From the NCBI GenBank assembly GCA_013399855.1, contig VXAY01005267.1, positions 376,448 through 440,447 on the forward strand: 64,000 nucleotides of DNA. The letters are read 5' to 3'. Below, piece by piece: positions 26,001 through 38,830 of the stretch. The stretch's first letter is position 1. Every line of letters starts with the position of its first letter. The notes below the pieces were generated by a model. The model saw nothing but the letters and a program-made list of their open reading frames with translations, was not told the origin of the DNA and ran no database searches. Both the position numbers and the translations under genes were made by a program. This DNA comes from Oxyruncus cristatus. Taxonomy: Eukaryota > Chordata > Aves > Passeriformes > Cotingidae.

Positions 26001-26447
26001 GACTAAATAATTCATTTTCACAGCAGAAATTGTTCACTCATCTATTCTTAAGGCGTAACACAGTGTTACTTTCTCTTGCTTTCTTGAATCAGATATTTGG
26101 CCATACTTTCTTCTTAGAGGTCTTCAAAACTAGCTGAACACAGATGATGTTCTTTATCCTGATCTAGTCCCTCTTTCAGGTTTATCCTTTTGTGGCAAGT
26201 AAATGAGTGTGTTTTTTTTCCCATAGCTTTTATCCGTATTTATTTGCTCTTGTTGCAGTTTCCCTATTCTTACTGAGATCTGGAGAAAGGAAAAGGATTT
26301 TCTTACTGTCTTATTCACCTGTGAAATAAGACATGCAGAAAGAACATCTCAGAACCCGTAGAAATGGGAGCAACAATTTGAAGATTAAAGCCTGTGTAGT
26401 TTTTAAATTTCATTCAGGGTATGGTATTGTTTGTGGCTCCACTTGCT
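23046..26447. other. non-coding unique DNA around an assembly gap
   Basis: Apart from the poly-A-embedded gap, an interrupted G tract (G7CG5, 24691-24703) and a T13 run near 25113-25126, nothing is recognised. The open frame over 24511-24741 is produced by the A-runs and N bases and is not a gene. The 120-codon minus-strand frame at 24843-25205 is unrecognised and contains a lysine run read from poly-T. Confidence 0.5.
24569..24621. other. assembly gap (N22, 24590-24611) inside a poly-A tract
   Basis: A21 precedes the 22 N and A10 follows, continuing into CAAACAAAAAACCCAAAAAC. The gap size is probably nominal. Sequence is missing or collapsed exactly at a homopolymer, a common failure point of short-read assembly, so the true content and length are unknown. 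Confidence 0.98.
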
Positions 26448-26505
26448 ATCTCCATTTTATAATATAGGAAACACTAAAGAGATGTCTTGTCACTGAGCAT
26501 GCATC
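26448..26505 (-). repeat. weak MIR/CORE-SINE-like remnant
   Basis: ATCTCCATTTTATAATATAG followed by GAAACACTAAAGAGATG and CTTGTCACTG follows the order of the reverse-complement MIR core (ATCCCCATTTTACAGATGAG, GAAACTGAGGCACAGAG, GACTTG). Similarity is limited to about 55 bases with gaps, and no flanking MIR portion is recognised. It could be a chance resemblance. Confidence 0.35.
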
Positions 26506-26722
26506 AGCATCTTGGAGACTAAGACTCAGCAGGACCCAGTCACTCACTCGTTTCAGGAACCAACTCGTTTTCAGCTATATTTTTCAAACTCTGCTTTCCA
26601 AAAGATCATGAGAAATGAAGTTGACTGGTGAAGGCAAATGGAACAGTTCCTATTGGTCAGAAATACTAGAACAAAGCAGAATAGAGTGGAACTGAATAAT
26701 CCAATTGGGACATACAATGATG

Positions 26723-27080
26723 ACTCAGTCCAACTGCCTGACTGCAGGGCTAACCAACATTTACACCATGTTATTAAGATCATTGTTCAAATGGCTCTTA
26801 AACACTGACAGGCTTTGGTTGCCGACCACCTCTCTAGGAGGCCTGTTCCAGTGACACTCTTGGTAAAGAAATACTTCCTAATATCCAGTCTAAACCTATC
26901 CTGACGCAACTTCAAACCATTCCCATGTGTCCTGTCACTGGATATCAGGGAAAAATACTCAGTCTCCCTCTCCACTTCCCCTCCTCGAAAATCTGTAGAG
27001 AGCAATGAGTTCTCCCCTCAGCCTCCTTTCCTGCAGACTAGACAAACCCAGAGTCCTCAGCTGCTCCTCACAGAAGCTGC
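26723..27080 (-). mobile_element. CR1 LINE 3' end, second subfamily (sense on minus strand)
   Basis: The plus strand runs AGTCCAACTGCCTGACTGCA, then CATGTTATTAAGATCATTG, CGACCACCTCTCTAGGAGGC, CTGTTCCAGTGACACTC, CTTCCTAATATCCAGTC, CCATTCCCATGTGTCCTGTC, then CTCAGCCTCCTTTCCTGCAG and GTCCTCAGCTGCTCCTCAC. This wording differs from the 16932 copy and fits another avian CR1 subfamily. The minus-strand frame at 26787-27005 encodes HGNGLKLRQDRFRLDIRKYF, the ORF2 C-terminal tail, then slips frame. The extreme 3' end is missing (it starts inside AGTCCAAC) and the 5' side is truncated. Confidence 0.93.
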
Positions 27081-30000
27081 TATTAGTCATTAGGGATTGT
27101 AATCAATATAGTCTCTGCTTGTCTGCTCACACTGAAACAGAAAAACAAAAATAAATGTTACCAGAGAAATGCAATTTAATGTTGACTAAGATGATTATTT
27201 GGTACAGACTGAGTGAAGAATATTTACATAGCTTGAGCTCAAAAACTCTTATTTGTTATGATTCTGGAGCACAGCACATATAATTATGTTTAGTGCCTGC
27301 TTTAGAAAGAGAAAGAGACACTACAGTTTTTTGGGCACAATTTATTACAGGCAAAAATGTTAATATTTTGATGGTAGTCAACAAAACAAGCAGTCAGAGG
27401 TCTAGAAGCTAAAACATTTGAACCTGTAATTTAGTGCAGAGATTTGAATGTGGATTCATAATTATTTTCATTCACAAGGCTACTTGCCCTCAAACATCAA
27501 TTGTTAGCTTGTTTATTAAAGCTTTTGGTAATTTAGACAGTTCCCCCACAAAGTGATGTATGTATGCATTGTTCTGTGTCCACGGTAACAGAAAATATTG
27601 CATCAGATTATTATAAATGGTGCTCTTTAATTGTTTTTCTAAAACAACGTCTTGCCAAATTATTTTCAAAATAAGAAGTCTCCAACCACACCAGTTTAGC
27701 AGTCATAGAAACCTACTCATCAAGGTTTGCATCGCTGAACCAGTACCAGCCATCTTCATGTGCACATCTGTCCTTCAATGTATACCCATTCCTCAGCCGG
27801 GGTCCATATTTGTATTCACAGCTGTATAATTATTGTCACCTGTCCCAAGGAAGGGGGCAATCATTTCCCAAATGGAAATCACAATATGACAGTAGAAGGC
27901 TTTCTCTTTCTTTGGTTAAATACTTCACCAGCCATCAGATTTCCCCATCACTGATTGTCAGAGCCACCAGCGTGGCAATGCAGCAAACCTGACCAGCAAA
28001 TGTCACCTGCATCCTTGTATCCTCGTGTAGTCCCATGTGAGACAAAGTAGGCACTGAGAACAAGGATTATGCCATTAGCTTTATAGGAGAAGACTGACAG
28101 CATGCAGATGGAGGGATAAGTAAGACAAATCAATGAATTCACAGTGATTAAGCATACTCCCACCTGCACCTCTAGAGAAATGAGGAATTGACTTTTTAGT
28201 TATGCACCAGCTTGGCATCTGCGTGGAGAAGAAGTGAAGGTAAGGAAGTGGTGTGCTCCACTGTGTTGTTTTCCTGAACCATTTCAGAGAGACCTACCAA
28301 AGGAAGGAATGTCTGGTCCTGCTGGAGGTGATGGTATTGGAGGGAAAGATAAGATGACAATTACTAAGAGCAGTGGTCTGGTAGAAACTATTTTATAAAT
28401 ATTCAAATGTTTACATATGTATATGCAAATTTGTTACAAGGACTTAATATAGTGAGTTGATCACAATCACCATTACTCAGTTCTATCTGATTAAGACCTG
28501 ACTTATAAGAAGCCATATACTAGTGCAGAATGTGATACATGAAATATGCTGATATCCAGGATTTCCTTCGGAATATACAGTGTTGGGTGGCTGCCTGACT
28601 GTCTCTTTTCACACAAAGGAGAGGTGTCCTCTCCTGCCTCTGAAACATCAAAGGCAGACTGGTAATGAGAGTAATGGTAATGGAAGTGAGCAGAACTATA
28701 ACTGATTGCTTCAAATTGAAGGCAGCAATGGTGGCAAGGTGTAATGAGCTGACTGGTAGCCATCCTGGAATACAGTCAGTAAGCGGGAGACTGGCAGGAT
28801 GTGCTCCAAACAGGCCAACCCACAGATGCCCACCAGACCTCTCTATTTGGGGAGGCCTTGGACAGGTTAGGGAGACTTTATTTCAGATTGCTGCATACCT
28901 GGTGCCATACTCCCCTCTCAGAGGAGCCCCTAAAATCATTGTGGTGCAGAGCTCAAGCCAGCAGCTTCTGTCACACTGTGGGAGAAGAGTTTGAAGGATG
29001 CTGTGGTGTTCAGGCAGTGATGTGGGGACACTGCAGACAGCAGTGGCAGAAGTGCAGGCAGCAAAGCAGGGAGTCCCCAAAGCAAAAGGTGAATGAAAGG
29101 AGAAGGCAAAAGTAGCTGTAGGAACTTATGAAAAATCAGCTTGGTGCTTACTCCAAAAGCATTTGAAGCTAGCGGCTCAGTGGTTGGATGTTTCCTTTCA
29201 GGATGTGAGCCCTATACAAGATGCTGCAAAGGTTTAAAAACCAATTTACAACCAATGGTATGGCTGCTTCAGGGCTGGTGGGAAAAGAAAGAGCAGGTGG
29301 TCAGGTGGGTAGCAAGAGCTTTGGAAAAAAATTGGGATTTATAGGAATTTTTGCTCTTTATTTTGTGATATTTACCAGATAACACTTTGGAAAGCAACTT
29401 ACATTTCCATTTTCCAGGTGTGTAGCATCTTACATCTTATGAGCTAGTGTCTCTGGGTTCCTTAAGTGTTTTTCATCTGGATCTGTGTGCTTGGTGTATT
29501 AACTGAAATGCTTTTAACTGTAGGACTGTGGGGGAAAAAAAAATAAAAACAGTGTTTCCTTTGGGAAAAAAGGTATACGCCGATAACCATTATCACTCAA
29601 AGTTTTGAATTTCACGTTCTCCGAATAAACACAGAAAAGATTCTATGAAGACAGCTAATCATACACTGATTCATCCATACATTCACAGGTTCCTTGCTCT
29701 TCTCCCGAACATCACTGATTAAAAGAGAAGAGATTATCAGTATAATACAGATATGATGGATTGGAGATGCCAGAACAAGGTTCTTTGAAAACTCATTATT
29801 TCTTTTGATCTGTTTAAGAGCATGCTGCAAGCACCCTGCTGTTTTTGCAATGAAAACAGCATATCTATTGCTCAAGTAATAATCAAACTAAGTTTAATGA
29901 GCATTGTAGACCAGATTTTCCTTTTCAGGATGAATTCAGGACTCTTGATTAAAACATATGTGATGCACTGACTTTCATAAGGTTCTCAATATGATATTTC

Positions 30001-30639
30001 TTGATAACAGTGGCAGCAATATTCAGTATTGTTTCATTGAATATGACAGCAATAAGTAGCAGTTCTGAGCACAAAGAAAACCTTTAATGTGCAAATTATG
30101 AGTTTTAATAACAAGCCCTGCAACTTAGGTGAGCAGTCCAGTCTCCTTCACCCCTTTTTAATATATCCTTGGCAGCCTAAATTTCCTATTTGCTTTATTT
30201 GTTTCTGAGTGTGATAAGCATCACTGAAAATGCCAGAATTTGTCATTGTATTTACCATAGACTGAACTTTTCAAGTAGGCTCTCAGTTCACAACAGACTT
30301 AATAACAGTTGGCCCAACTCCCTCTGATTTCTGGAAAGAGAAGCTGTGATAGCTGAGAATGTCAGTCCCCTTCCTAAGAAGTTACTGAATTGCTTAAGAG
30401 ACTTCTTACAGTGTTTTTAAGCATGGGGGTGTGCAATTCAGAGGGTAAACAGTTGTAGACAGAACCCTAGAAATCAGGTAATTTGGGAAAAATTCTTCAG
30501 GTCTGATAAACAAAAAGGGAAATCAACATTATCTCAAATATCACATTATTACCAGATTATTCATAAGAAATAATGAATTAAGATTATGTATAATCCTAAT
30601 TAACACAACATGTTGTGTAGCAGCCTGCCATTGATGTTA
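27081..30639. other. non-coding unique DNA, nothing recognised
   Basis: Overlapping open frames at 28503-29115 fall in a slightly more G+C-rich stretch but run in several frames on both strands and show no protein family signature or convincing splice structure. A short palindromic ACATATGTATATG near 28412 is simple AT sequence. No transposon is recognised. Confidence 0.5.
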
Positions 30640-31085
30640 GAAAGTCTATTACTGTCTAATAGCAAGAGGGTTAAACCCAGGCATGATGTGTAAGGCCACG
30701 TAGGGTTAACCTACGTTAAATACCTGACAGCTCGTCTTTCTTACTGTCTGGAAACACTTGTATAACTTGTCATGCCAGTGAAGTCACACTGAATTGAGCA
30801 AAACTAGTCAAAACCAAATATGCAGAGAAACATATTTGTCGTTGCACTTAAGCTGACAGCTGTAGCAATTTTGTCTGAGCAGACACACACAGCTTGATGA
30901 CAAAGAGGGAAGCTTGTGTGGATTTCTAATTGCAGAGTTCTGTTGCAAAGGCCACCGATAATGGCCCTTTGATTTTAAGGATTAGGAAACAATCAAAACC
31001 AGGTGGTTTATTTGGATTTAATATTCATGAATCATTAGCAATTTCTAACAGAATTAGGGATTAAGCTTTTCAAAATTTTCAAGAG
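30640..31085. promoter_or_regulatory. candidate conserved non-coding element
   Basis: The block contains a perfect 7-bp inverted repeat around GTTAA (30698-30716, arms ACGTAGG and CCTACGT), CpGs, and dense developmental-factor-like words: GGCCACCGATAATGGCCC near 30949, TTTGATTTTAAGGATTAGG, the 10-bp palindrome ATTCATGAAT (31023-31032), CATTAGCAATTTC and GAATTAGGGATTAAG. It carries no open frame, repeat or RNA fold I can name. This texture is typical of vertebrate conserved non-coding elements near developmental genes, but conservation itself is not observable here. Confidence 0.35.
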
Positions 31086-33889
31086 CAAGCAGAAACTATT
31101 CTAAGATTCATAGTAGGAGAGAAGTAGCATGATAATAAAAAATGGATCATTACTTTACAAATAGTATTGGAAAAATTTATTAAAATTAATAATAACAGTA
31201 GGGGAAATCTTCACTTTCACCACAATTTAACTGACCACTGTGGCTGTGACAGCAGTATCAAAGGTCACTTACTGAATTAAAAGACTTATTCTGATCTCCT
31301 TATATGATTTCACACTGAGAGTTCACAACGCTAAACATATTTTAAATGGGTAACTATCTATGTAGTTAGTTGTCTTCAAATCCACTCTAGACAAATCAAA
31401 TCTATTTAATAAATGGCAAAGAAGTGCTGAACCAACCTATATGACTTTGCATTGCTCTTTTAAGAGTGACCCTGGACTATCACCACAGCTCAGATAATGC
31501 ATGTTGACTTGCTATTCAGCAGTAATTGTGTATGTCTAAACAGTGGCATTAAAATGTTTTGATGAAAATGCTTGTATCCAAGCATTACTGAAAACATAAT
31601 AAAAATCCATACCTACTCTTCTCTTTACTGTCATCAGAAACTATTTTTAAAGTATGACTTTAAAATATAATTCTAATTAAAACACACATATATAAAATCT
31701 CTTTGATAAGTCAATAAATAAGTTCCTCTTAAATATATAAGATCTCAGCTTCCTTTAAACTGCAACTACTATGAAGACATAGTGATTCCACCAATCCATT
31801 ATTAGACATTTGTCTTGTTTCTCTTCATCTCTAAATTCACCCGGAGATTTAGTGCAATTTCTTTTCTCTCACTCCTCGCTAAAGCTCTCCCATTTTGACT
31901 TCCACTGCAGTGACACTGCCATTCCACCCTTTTTAGTAAGCTTTTTATTCAGTTGTCTTGCAGAAATTCAGCTTTGTTTTGACAATGTCAGTGAAGGTAA
32001 TGCACTTACGAAGTAATTTTCTTGTGTAGCTTTTACAGTTCTCTGCTGTTTTCTCTGTTACCAACTCTCCAATTCTCCTTTAGGGGGTATACATCATTCT
32101 CTCTTTGTTGCACAGTGCCCTCCCAGTACAGCCTCCCCTGGGAAAACCAACCTATGCCCCATTTTCTCCTTCTGTTTTTCTGCTGACGAATGAAAAGCCT
32201 ACCTTTCCAACCGTGTATCATGACTTTTCATCACAACATTATCTCTGCTTGTCTCCTGCAAGGTAAAATTTAGCAAGACAAAACTGAACTCCTAGCTCAG
32301 AAACTGAGGATGGATATTTTTTTCCCCATTGTGAAATGTCTTGGAAGATACTGGACTTCTCCACCTTGCAGGTGACAGCTTTTGGACTGAAAAGCACTGC
32401 CTAGCACTGCAATTAATATCTGAGAGGATACCTTGTGTGTTGTTGGGATCCTGGGCTGAACTGCAGACCTGCTCTTCCTCCACAGAAGTGCCAGAGATGC
32501 TAGAGCTGATGTTTATCAGATCACAGGAGCTGTAGCCCAGCTGGAGAAAAAAACATGGAGTAACAACCATTTGGGAGCAAAACCACAGTATTCCGTACAG
32601 TAATCAGAAGATTTTTATCTTTTGCAGCTTGGTTAGAGAAATGGTTTCATTCTCACTTCTCTTTAGTGCACGCAGATTACCCCCTCAGTTCCAATGTCAC
32701 ACCATTCTCTTACTTAGCATCTTCACCACACAGTTACCAGTTTCAGAAATTCAAACTGTCTGTAAAACTTTTAAGGGCTTCTATTTGTGAGTTTAAGTCT
32801 TTGAATGTCTCTGTGGTTGGGTTAACTATGCTGTCCTGTGGGGATGACACATCCTCCCTAATAAATCTAAGAACCCAACCTCTCAACTCTTCCCTTAAGG
32901 ACAACCTGCACCATACATCCTCTGCAAACTCACGCTGTTTAACAGGAACACAGGCTAAGTGTTGCTATCTTCTTTTTCTTGTCTGGTTGTTGTTTGTTTT
33001 ATTTTTACTTTTATCCATGAAGTACTCTTTGGATATGAGGGAGGCAGAATGTAACCCAAAGAAGCAGGTGTACAGTCAGAGACTGAAGGAGAATGGATAC
33101 GTCGAGTAAGAAGGTCTTTTTTTTATATAACCAGTTTTCATACTCAAACTTAATTTTAATACATTTAACACTAAATTTGCAAGTCATTATCAGAATTTAT
33201 GATAATTGGATCAGATCTTTCATTAAAAATACATTTCTACTAGAAACTGGCAGTGACTGACAGTAGAATAAGTCCATTACAAGAAATCAATATGCTTTTT
33301 TAAGCATCATTAAAGTCTTATTTTATGTGTTTTCTCTTGTCGTTTCAGAAAATTAAATCTTTTTAAAAATCACTGAAAACATTTTTTCCCCACAAATACC
33401 AAGCTAGTGTAGTTCATAATGAATTAACGATGCTGGATTAAAACAAAGCAGAAAGAAAGACAACACGAAAAACAAGCTGCAAATTAATAGATCGTAGATA
33501 CAGCGTATTCATGTAGCTTTAGCTTACACAACCTGCCAGCTTTCAGTCCGGTGCTTCTTCCAGGTGCTTCAAGCTCACAGAACATTAAACTTCTGTAAAA
33601 CCTGAATTAAGACAGCAATATGTGTCAAAATAGCATTGGTAAATTGTTTCTTGTTCACAGGGTGGTTTCTGGAATCGTGAGGATTAGTCCTTCACATAGA
33701 ACATCAAAGAGTCTGGCACAGACAGTAAAGATAAACTCTGACCCTTGTGAGCTTGTTCGCATCACTTCTACCCATTTAAATTCCAGTTAGGTTGGTCATA
33801 AGCAACAGAGAAAAGCTTTAAATTGCATTATTAACAATAGGTTAAATCTTAGACTGCTGATTAAATCAATTTCTCTCAGATAAAATCAT
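31086..33889. other. non-coding unique DNA, nothing recognised
   Basis: AT-rich, with no repeat family or exon recognised. The longest open frame in the window (32666-33109, plus strand) opens at GTG; its first ATG is roughly a third of the way in. It ends in a hydrophobic Leu/Phe-rich patch that comes from T-rich DNA, and it has no recognisable family. Confidence 0.5.
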
Positions 33890-34165
33890 AATAGGTTTTA
33901 GCTGTATTTGTCTGACAGGAAACATGTCATTGGCAATGCTTTGTGTTGCCTTTAATGAGTATGATTGTCATCTTCCAGCAGCGAGGGCACAAAAGGCACC
34001 TGTAGGTCTGGGTGAATGGCATCACTTATCGATCAAGTTGTCATGCCTGTCAAGCATTCAGGAACAGCTGAATGAGTACCTAAAATCGATGTGATCTTGT
34101 CTTTATATGGAGGCTCCCCAGGTCAGTCAGCTGATTGAAAATTTTGACTAAATTTGTTACACATA
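33890..34165. promoter_or_regulatory. candidate conserved non-coding element
   Basis: This stretch has the compositional look of constrained non-coding DNA. It contains CAGCAGCGAGGGCACAAAAG, two ATCGAT sites (near 34028 and 34085), TGTCATGCCTGTCAAG, and a CAGCTG E-box inside an inverted repeat whose arms are CATTCAG (34055-34061) and CTGAATG (34068-34074). No open frame of note crosses it and no transposon is recognised. The identification is inference from texture. Confidence 0.33.
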
Positions 34166-37100
34166 AAATGTCATTTTCAAAATTGTCTAACTCACAATGT
34201 TCCTGTTTAAAAACAATCCAGTTGTTGAAAAGAATTTGTGATTTTTTGTTTGTTTGTTTTGAAGAAATTTAGATTTTTTTAAAAATCATTTTAGCCAGTT
34301 TTGTCTCTGGGTAGAATGGCAGCCAACACAAGCATTTTTTCTCCCTATATGAAAATTGCTTGTTAAATGTTATTTATTATTTATATTTAGTTTCTTCTCC
34401 CTGTTTGCCAAGGGGCAGTTCCATTTTAGCAATGATCTTTGCTACAGTTCAGATGTGTTATAAAAGTTGAGGCTGTACTAGAAAGACAGTAAGATGACAA
34501 GTAGAGGAGTGCCTCATCTTCCCACTTGCATGTGGGCTCTTCATGATACAAATCACCTTCCTGAGGCTGGAGGAAGGAGAAAGGAAGGAGAGCAACCCCA
34601 GTGAGGAGATGTAGTAGGAGGAACCCTCTACTACCTCCAGTTCAGCCTGCTTTGGCAGCCAAGGGGGATTTTATGCTGATCAATGCACACTTGATACCTG
34701 AGTCTGTGAAAGGTTTAAGAGCTACTGGGAATAGAATAAATAACATTAAAGTTGCAGTTATTTGTCACAACCTTCTTTACAACAGACAATTAACATGGTC
34801 ATTTTAGTCTGAAATGCAATGCATTTCCATTTCTAGTCTTTTGTTAGTTGCTGTCTTTTCTATTTTCCCTCTGTCGCTCCACACCCACATTTTATAATTT
34901 GATCACTGGATTTCCCTTCACGTCCTACTCTTCCCTCACTCCATTATTCTCCTCAGGGAACCACTTTCTCCATACTATCTTCTACATCTGTCTTCTTTCT
35001 TCATTTGTTTGTCTTATTTGCAGTCCCTAAACTCACGGAGGAATAAAACTAATCTAACTCAAGACTATGTCAAAAAAAATGGCTTATTCAATTCTAATGT
35101 TTTCTCTCCGCTATTTTTGATATATGACATTTTTTCTCTGCAGAGGGATAGAATTCATGCTTGGACATGAAATGTATTATGAAGTTTGAAAGGCACAATC
35201 TTTTTTTTTTTTTTTTTTTTTATTAAGTCCTTCAAGTTTTTATCAGTCCTGCAAATTTACCACACAAGCTTTCTTCACCATTGTGCCTTTGCAGTCAGAC
35301 TAGTTCTCAGTTCCTTTCAGCAGGAGTTAATCAGCTAAAACTTTGCCATAACTGTAATAGCACAAGCACCACAGTGAGCAAGTCCACTATAATTGAAAGT
35401 AATAATAAAAAATTTTAGCATCTGTTTATATTCCAGATAGAGATAATCAGAATACTACTAGATGAAATCTCTTTCCAGCCCACATGTTGTTTACAAAGTC
35501 CCTCCATGGAGGCCTCCTGAATCAACCTTCTTCCTCCCAGCTGTGAACAGTTCAGGAGATATTCAAAACCAGACACATTGCAAAACCAGAACCCCTTAAA
35601 ATGCCCTATTCACACAAGGATGTGGTTTCTGCTCTCTCTCAGGGAGAAATCTCCACAGATATAAGGCTGAAGTTGTCCCAAGCCCTAGATGTCTGAATTT
35701 TAGAAGATAATACATGGTATATGACTGCACATATCATTGTAAATATTGCTTGAAAGTTAGACTGGGTTGATAGGAATTCAACTGTGGTAGATTTAAATTT
35801 TTTAAGTAAATTTTGAGAGTTCACAGAATACTCATGGTGATGAAGAGGCTGTGACTGTAGAGTTCTCATCTGATGATTAAGAAGAACTCTAAATTAAAAC
35901 TCTTAATTACATGTCTTATTAAAACAGGTAGATGAAAGCACAGCAGTAGTTGGCGAGGGGAGAAGAGGAATCTCTAAGGATTCTTGCATGAGTGTATGGG
36001 TAACAGTTTAGAAACAGAACGTTTCAAGGCATGTTATTCCACATTTACTGGAAAGAGTAATAGAGATTCAGCTGTATCTTGCCAAAGAGCATATTTCATC
36101 TTAATTAGTGAGAATTTTGCTTCTTTGGTAAAATCAGGACCAAGATCTTGGATTTTAGATTGCCTTGGGCAATATAAAAATCAGTATCTACCTGCAGATG
36201 CATAGCCAAGTTTCTGATGAAATGCTGCAGTCTAATGTTAGCACAAAGGAAAACACTTGTCATCTGTATCATTGATTTGCTGAAGTACAACATGAGTGCT
36301 TTTCTTCCTTCCTTGATCTTTCCTACCCAGTGGTGCCATATCATTAACATCCTCTTCCCCTGTATTTTCTGATTACCACATAAGACTTTTTCAGGTGGGT
36401 TCTGTGGTTCCTTACCTGCAATAAGCCTTCTCTAATCTAAATGGCTATTGGTTTTTTTTAAGGGGGGCAGAGTAAGGGGGGGATAAGTTGCATCGAGATG
36501 TATTATGACTTTTCGGTTTATTTCATCTTTGTTAGTATCTCAGAGAATGAGGCAAGAGGAGCTGTTCAGAAGCAGAAAGTTCTTGCCCCCAAATCTGATC
36601 TGTGCATTTACACTCTGTTCCCCTTCACTCTCCTCCAGTCTACCTTTAGACATAGCATTTCTGTTCATCAGTTTTAATTCAGTAGGTTCCATTTAACGGC
36701 AGGACCACAAATGGAAAATAGCAGCTCTCAAAGGTGGTGTCCTTTCTGCCCCAGTTTTACATGTAGCCTGACAAGGCAGTGCAGAGAGGAGCACCATCTG
36801 TAAGTTCCTGTCTGGTTTACCTACACTTCTCCCTCCTGAGGAAGATAGCTATAAACTGGGAAATGACTGTGCTCTTTATTTCCCCTCAGTAGGCACCTGT
36901 AAATCAAACTCAGCAGGCATCTTCCCCATTTTCATAAGACCCCAACAGTTGGATCTGTTAATAGCCCTAACCACTCTAATCCTCTTTAACTGACTGAATA
37001 AAATTGGGGAAATATTTTAATTTTCATGTGCTATAAATAGACTGTAATTACCAGATACACAGATTAGGAACCTGTCCCCTGAAAGGCTGCTAACAAACTC

Positions 37101-37950
37101 TTTTTCTTACAAGTTGTGGCTTTCATGTTAACACTGAGATCCTGTTTGTTATGACTTTGAAATTCTGGTGTTAAAAAGCTTTATCTTTCAACAAATTTGT
37201 AAATCATTTTTGAATATATTATAATTATTTCTCTAATATTCCAGTAGTTATGTACAGGAATGAGAATTTATAGCTTAACAGTATGGGAGCCACCATTTGA
37301 ATATTTAAAAGCTTCTGATTAGAAAGACTAAATGGAAAAATAGACTTTTGCACACACTGTTCTATAGATTGCAAGTTCCTATGTATTTTAAAATGTATGA
37401 GTTGTGACATGATCCAAGGAATTTGAAACCACCTCAATTATTTTGCATCTGGCATTGCACACCAGTTGCATAATAAGAGAGCAGAGGGCTTGATGATTTT
37501 TGAAACTCGTTTCGGTGAATAGTCACATGAGCACATTGTATTGTTCATCAGACAGATGGAGAGCTGTCAATGCCCCAGAATTCAAAAATGACTTTTATTG
37601 AATCTTGGATTATATTTGGCTTTGTTTGTTTACTTTGTTACTTTGGCGTATTTTGATATATCAAAACCTGAGTATTTTTTCTAAAGAGTAACTTAAATTA
37701 TATACAGCTAAATCCTTCTTTGTACATGTGGTTGGGCTACCCCAGGGGTATTGAAGGCAGAATGTGATATATACTATCTGAAAAGGCACATTTGAGTATG
37801 TGCAGTTTCACTGTTTATTAGGTTTCAAAAAGACTCTGTAGCCAAAGAAGTGAATGTGTGCAAACATTTGGCTCTTTTGACACTCTCCAAATAGTTCTAT
37901 TTTCACCAGAACAGAGTTTCTAAATATTTGACCTAGTATAGATCTGATTA
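34166..37950. other. non-coding unique DNA with a T21 tract
   Basis: Nothing coding is recognised. There is a (GTTT)n-like stretch near 34246-34260, a small inverted repeat at 34611-34634 (arms GTAGTAG and CTACTAC), a T21 run at 35201-35221, and G-rich runs near 36461-36482. The short frames at 35984-36350 are unrecognised. Confidence 0.5.
35201..35221. repeat. poly-T tract (T21)
   Basis: An uninterrupted homopolymer. No retrocopy body or target-site duplication is visible beside it. Confidence 0.95.
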
Positions 37951-38071
37951 GGGGGAAAAAAACCAAACAACAACAACAAAAAAAACCCACAACAAAACAC
38001 AACACAACAAAACAAACAAACAAACAAAACCAAAACAAAAAGCCAAAACAAACAAACAAAAAAAACCCCAA
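37951..38071. repeat. (CAAA)n / (CAA)n low-complexity tract
   Basis: About 120 bases almost entirely of A and C on the plus strand, made of CAA, CAAA, CAAAA and ACAC words with few exceptions. On the minus strand it creates spurious Phe/Cys/Val-rich open frames (37808-38141) that imitate a membrane protein. These are translation artefacts of the repeat. Confidence 0.93.
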
Positions 38072-38830
38072 GGGCTAAAGCTGGCACAGTGAAGTTATTA
38101 TTCCTATTGACAAATTGTGATTCACATGCTACAAACAACACAAGCTCTCAACAGCAGAGTCTCGAAACTCTGCATCAGTATATACACTTGAACATAACTT
38201 AGAGAAATGCTTGTGTGTCACTTCATAATTTAGAAATCACCAAAAAATGCAAAAACTACTTTAAAGCAAATTCACTGCATCCTTGATTGTCCTCTGCTAA
38301 GTACTGTGCGTGGTCATTTACACCAGTGTGAGGCAGCTGTTACAATATGACATCTTGCAGCCTTCCAACACCTCCGTAAAAGTGTCATAACCCTTGTGTC
38401 AGTGTAGATATTATGTATAGGCCAGAAGACACTTCTTAGCTTTTGAAGCAGAACCTCCACCTCCAAAACCAGATGGGTGTTCACACGAGTCAACTTGAGA
38501 CAATGACTGCGAAGAAGGACAGTCCTGCAATTTCCTGCTAAGAGGGAAGGGTAAGGCCTTGCTGTATAAGGAGTCTACCTCGTCTCCTGACTGGTGTAGG
38601 TCTGCTAGAGCTGCAGATGACTGACTGCCCTGAGATCTTTTGTCTTGAGTGTTTTCCCAGAATGTTTATGCACCTAAGATCTTAAAAATATCGATTTAAT
38701 TATGTTACTGCCTCATTACAGGAGACAATAAAGTTCACTTCCTCTGGCATCAACTTTTAATCTTCCAGCGACCATTTCAGTGTAGAGGTACGTACAAATG
38801 TGAATTTTTACAAGTAGGTAAAAATGAACT
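38072..38830. other. non-coding unique DNA, nothing recognised
   Basis: No open frame of note, repeat or motif recognised between the low-complexity tract and the old CR1. Confidence 0.5.

Noticed and set aside
28503..29115. Cluster of overlapping frames in a more G+C-rich stretch, considered as an exon
   Set aside because: Several frames on both strands are open to a similar extent, with no domain and no convincing splice-site pairing.
32666..33109. 147-codon open frame on the plus strand
   Set aside because: It opens at GTG, not ATG; the first ATG leaves a much shorter frame. The hydrophobic patch comes from T-rich DNA and no family motif or splice context is seen.
37808..38141. Phe/Cys/Val-rich minus-strand frames resembling a membrane protein
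   Set aside because: They are produced by reading the (CAAA)n low-complexity tract backwards.
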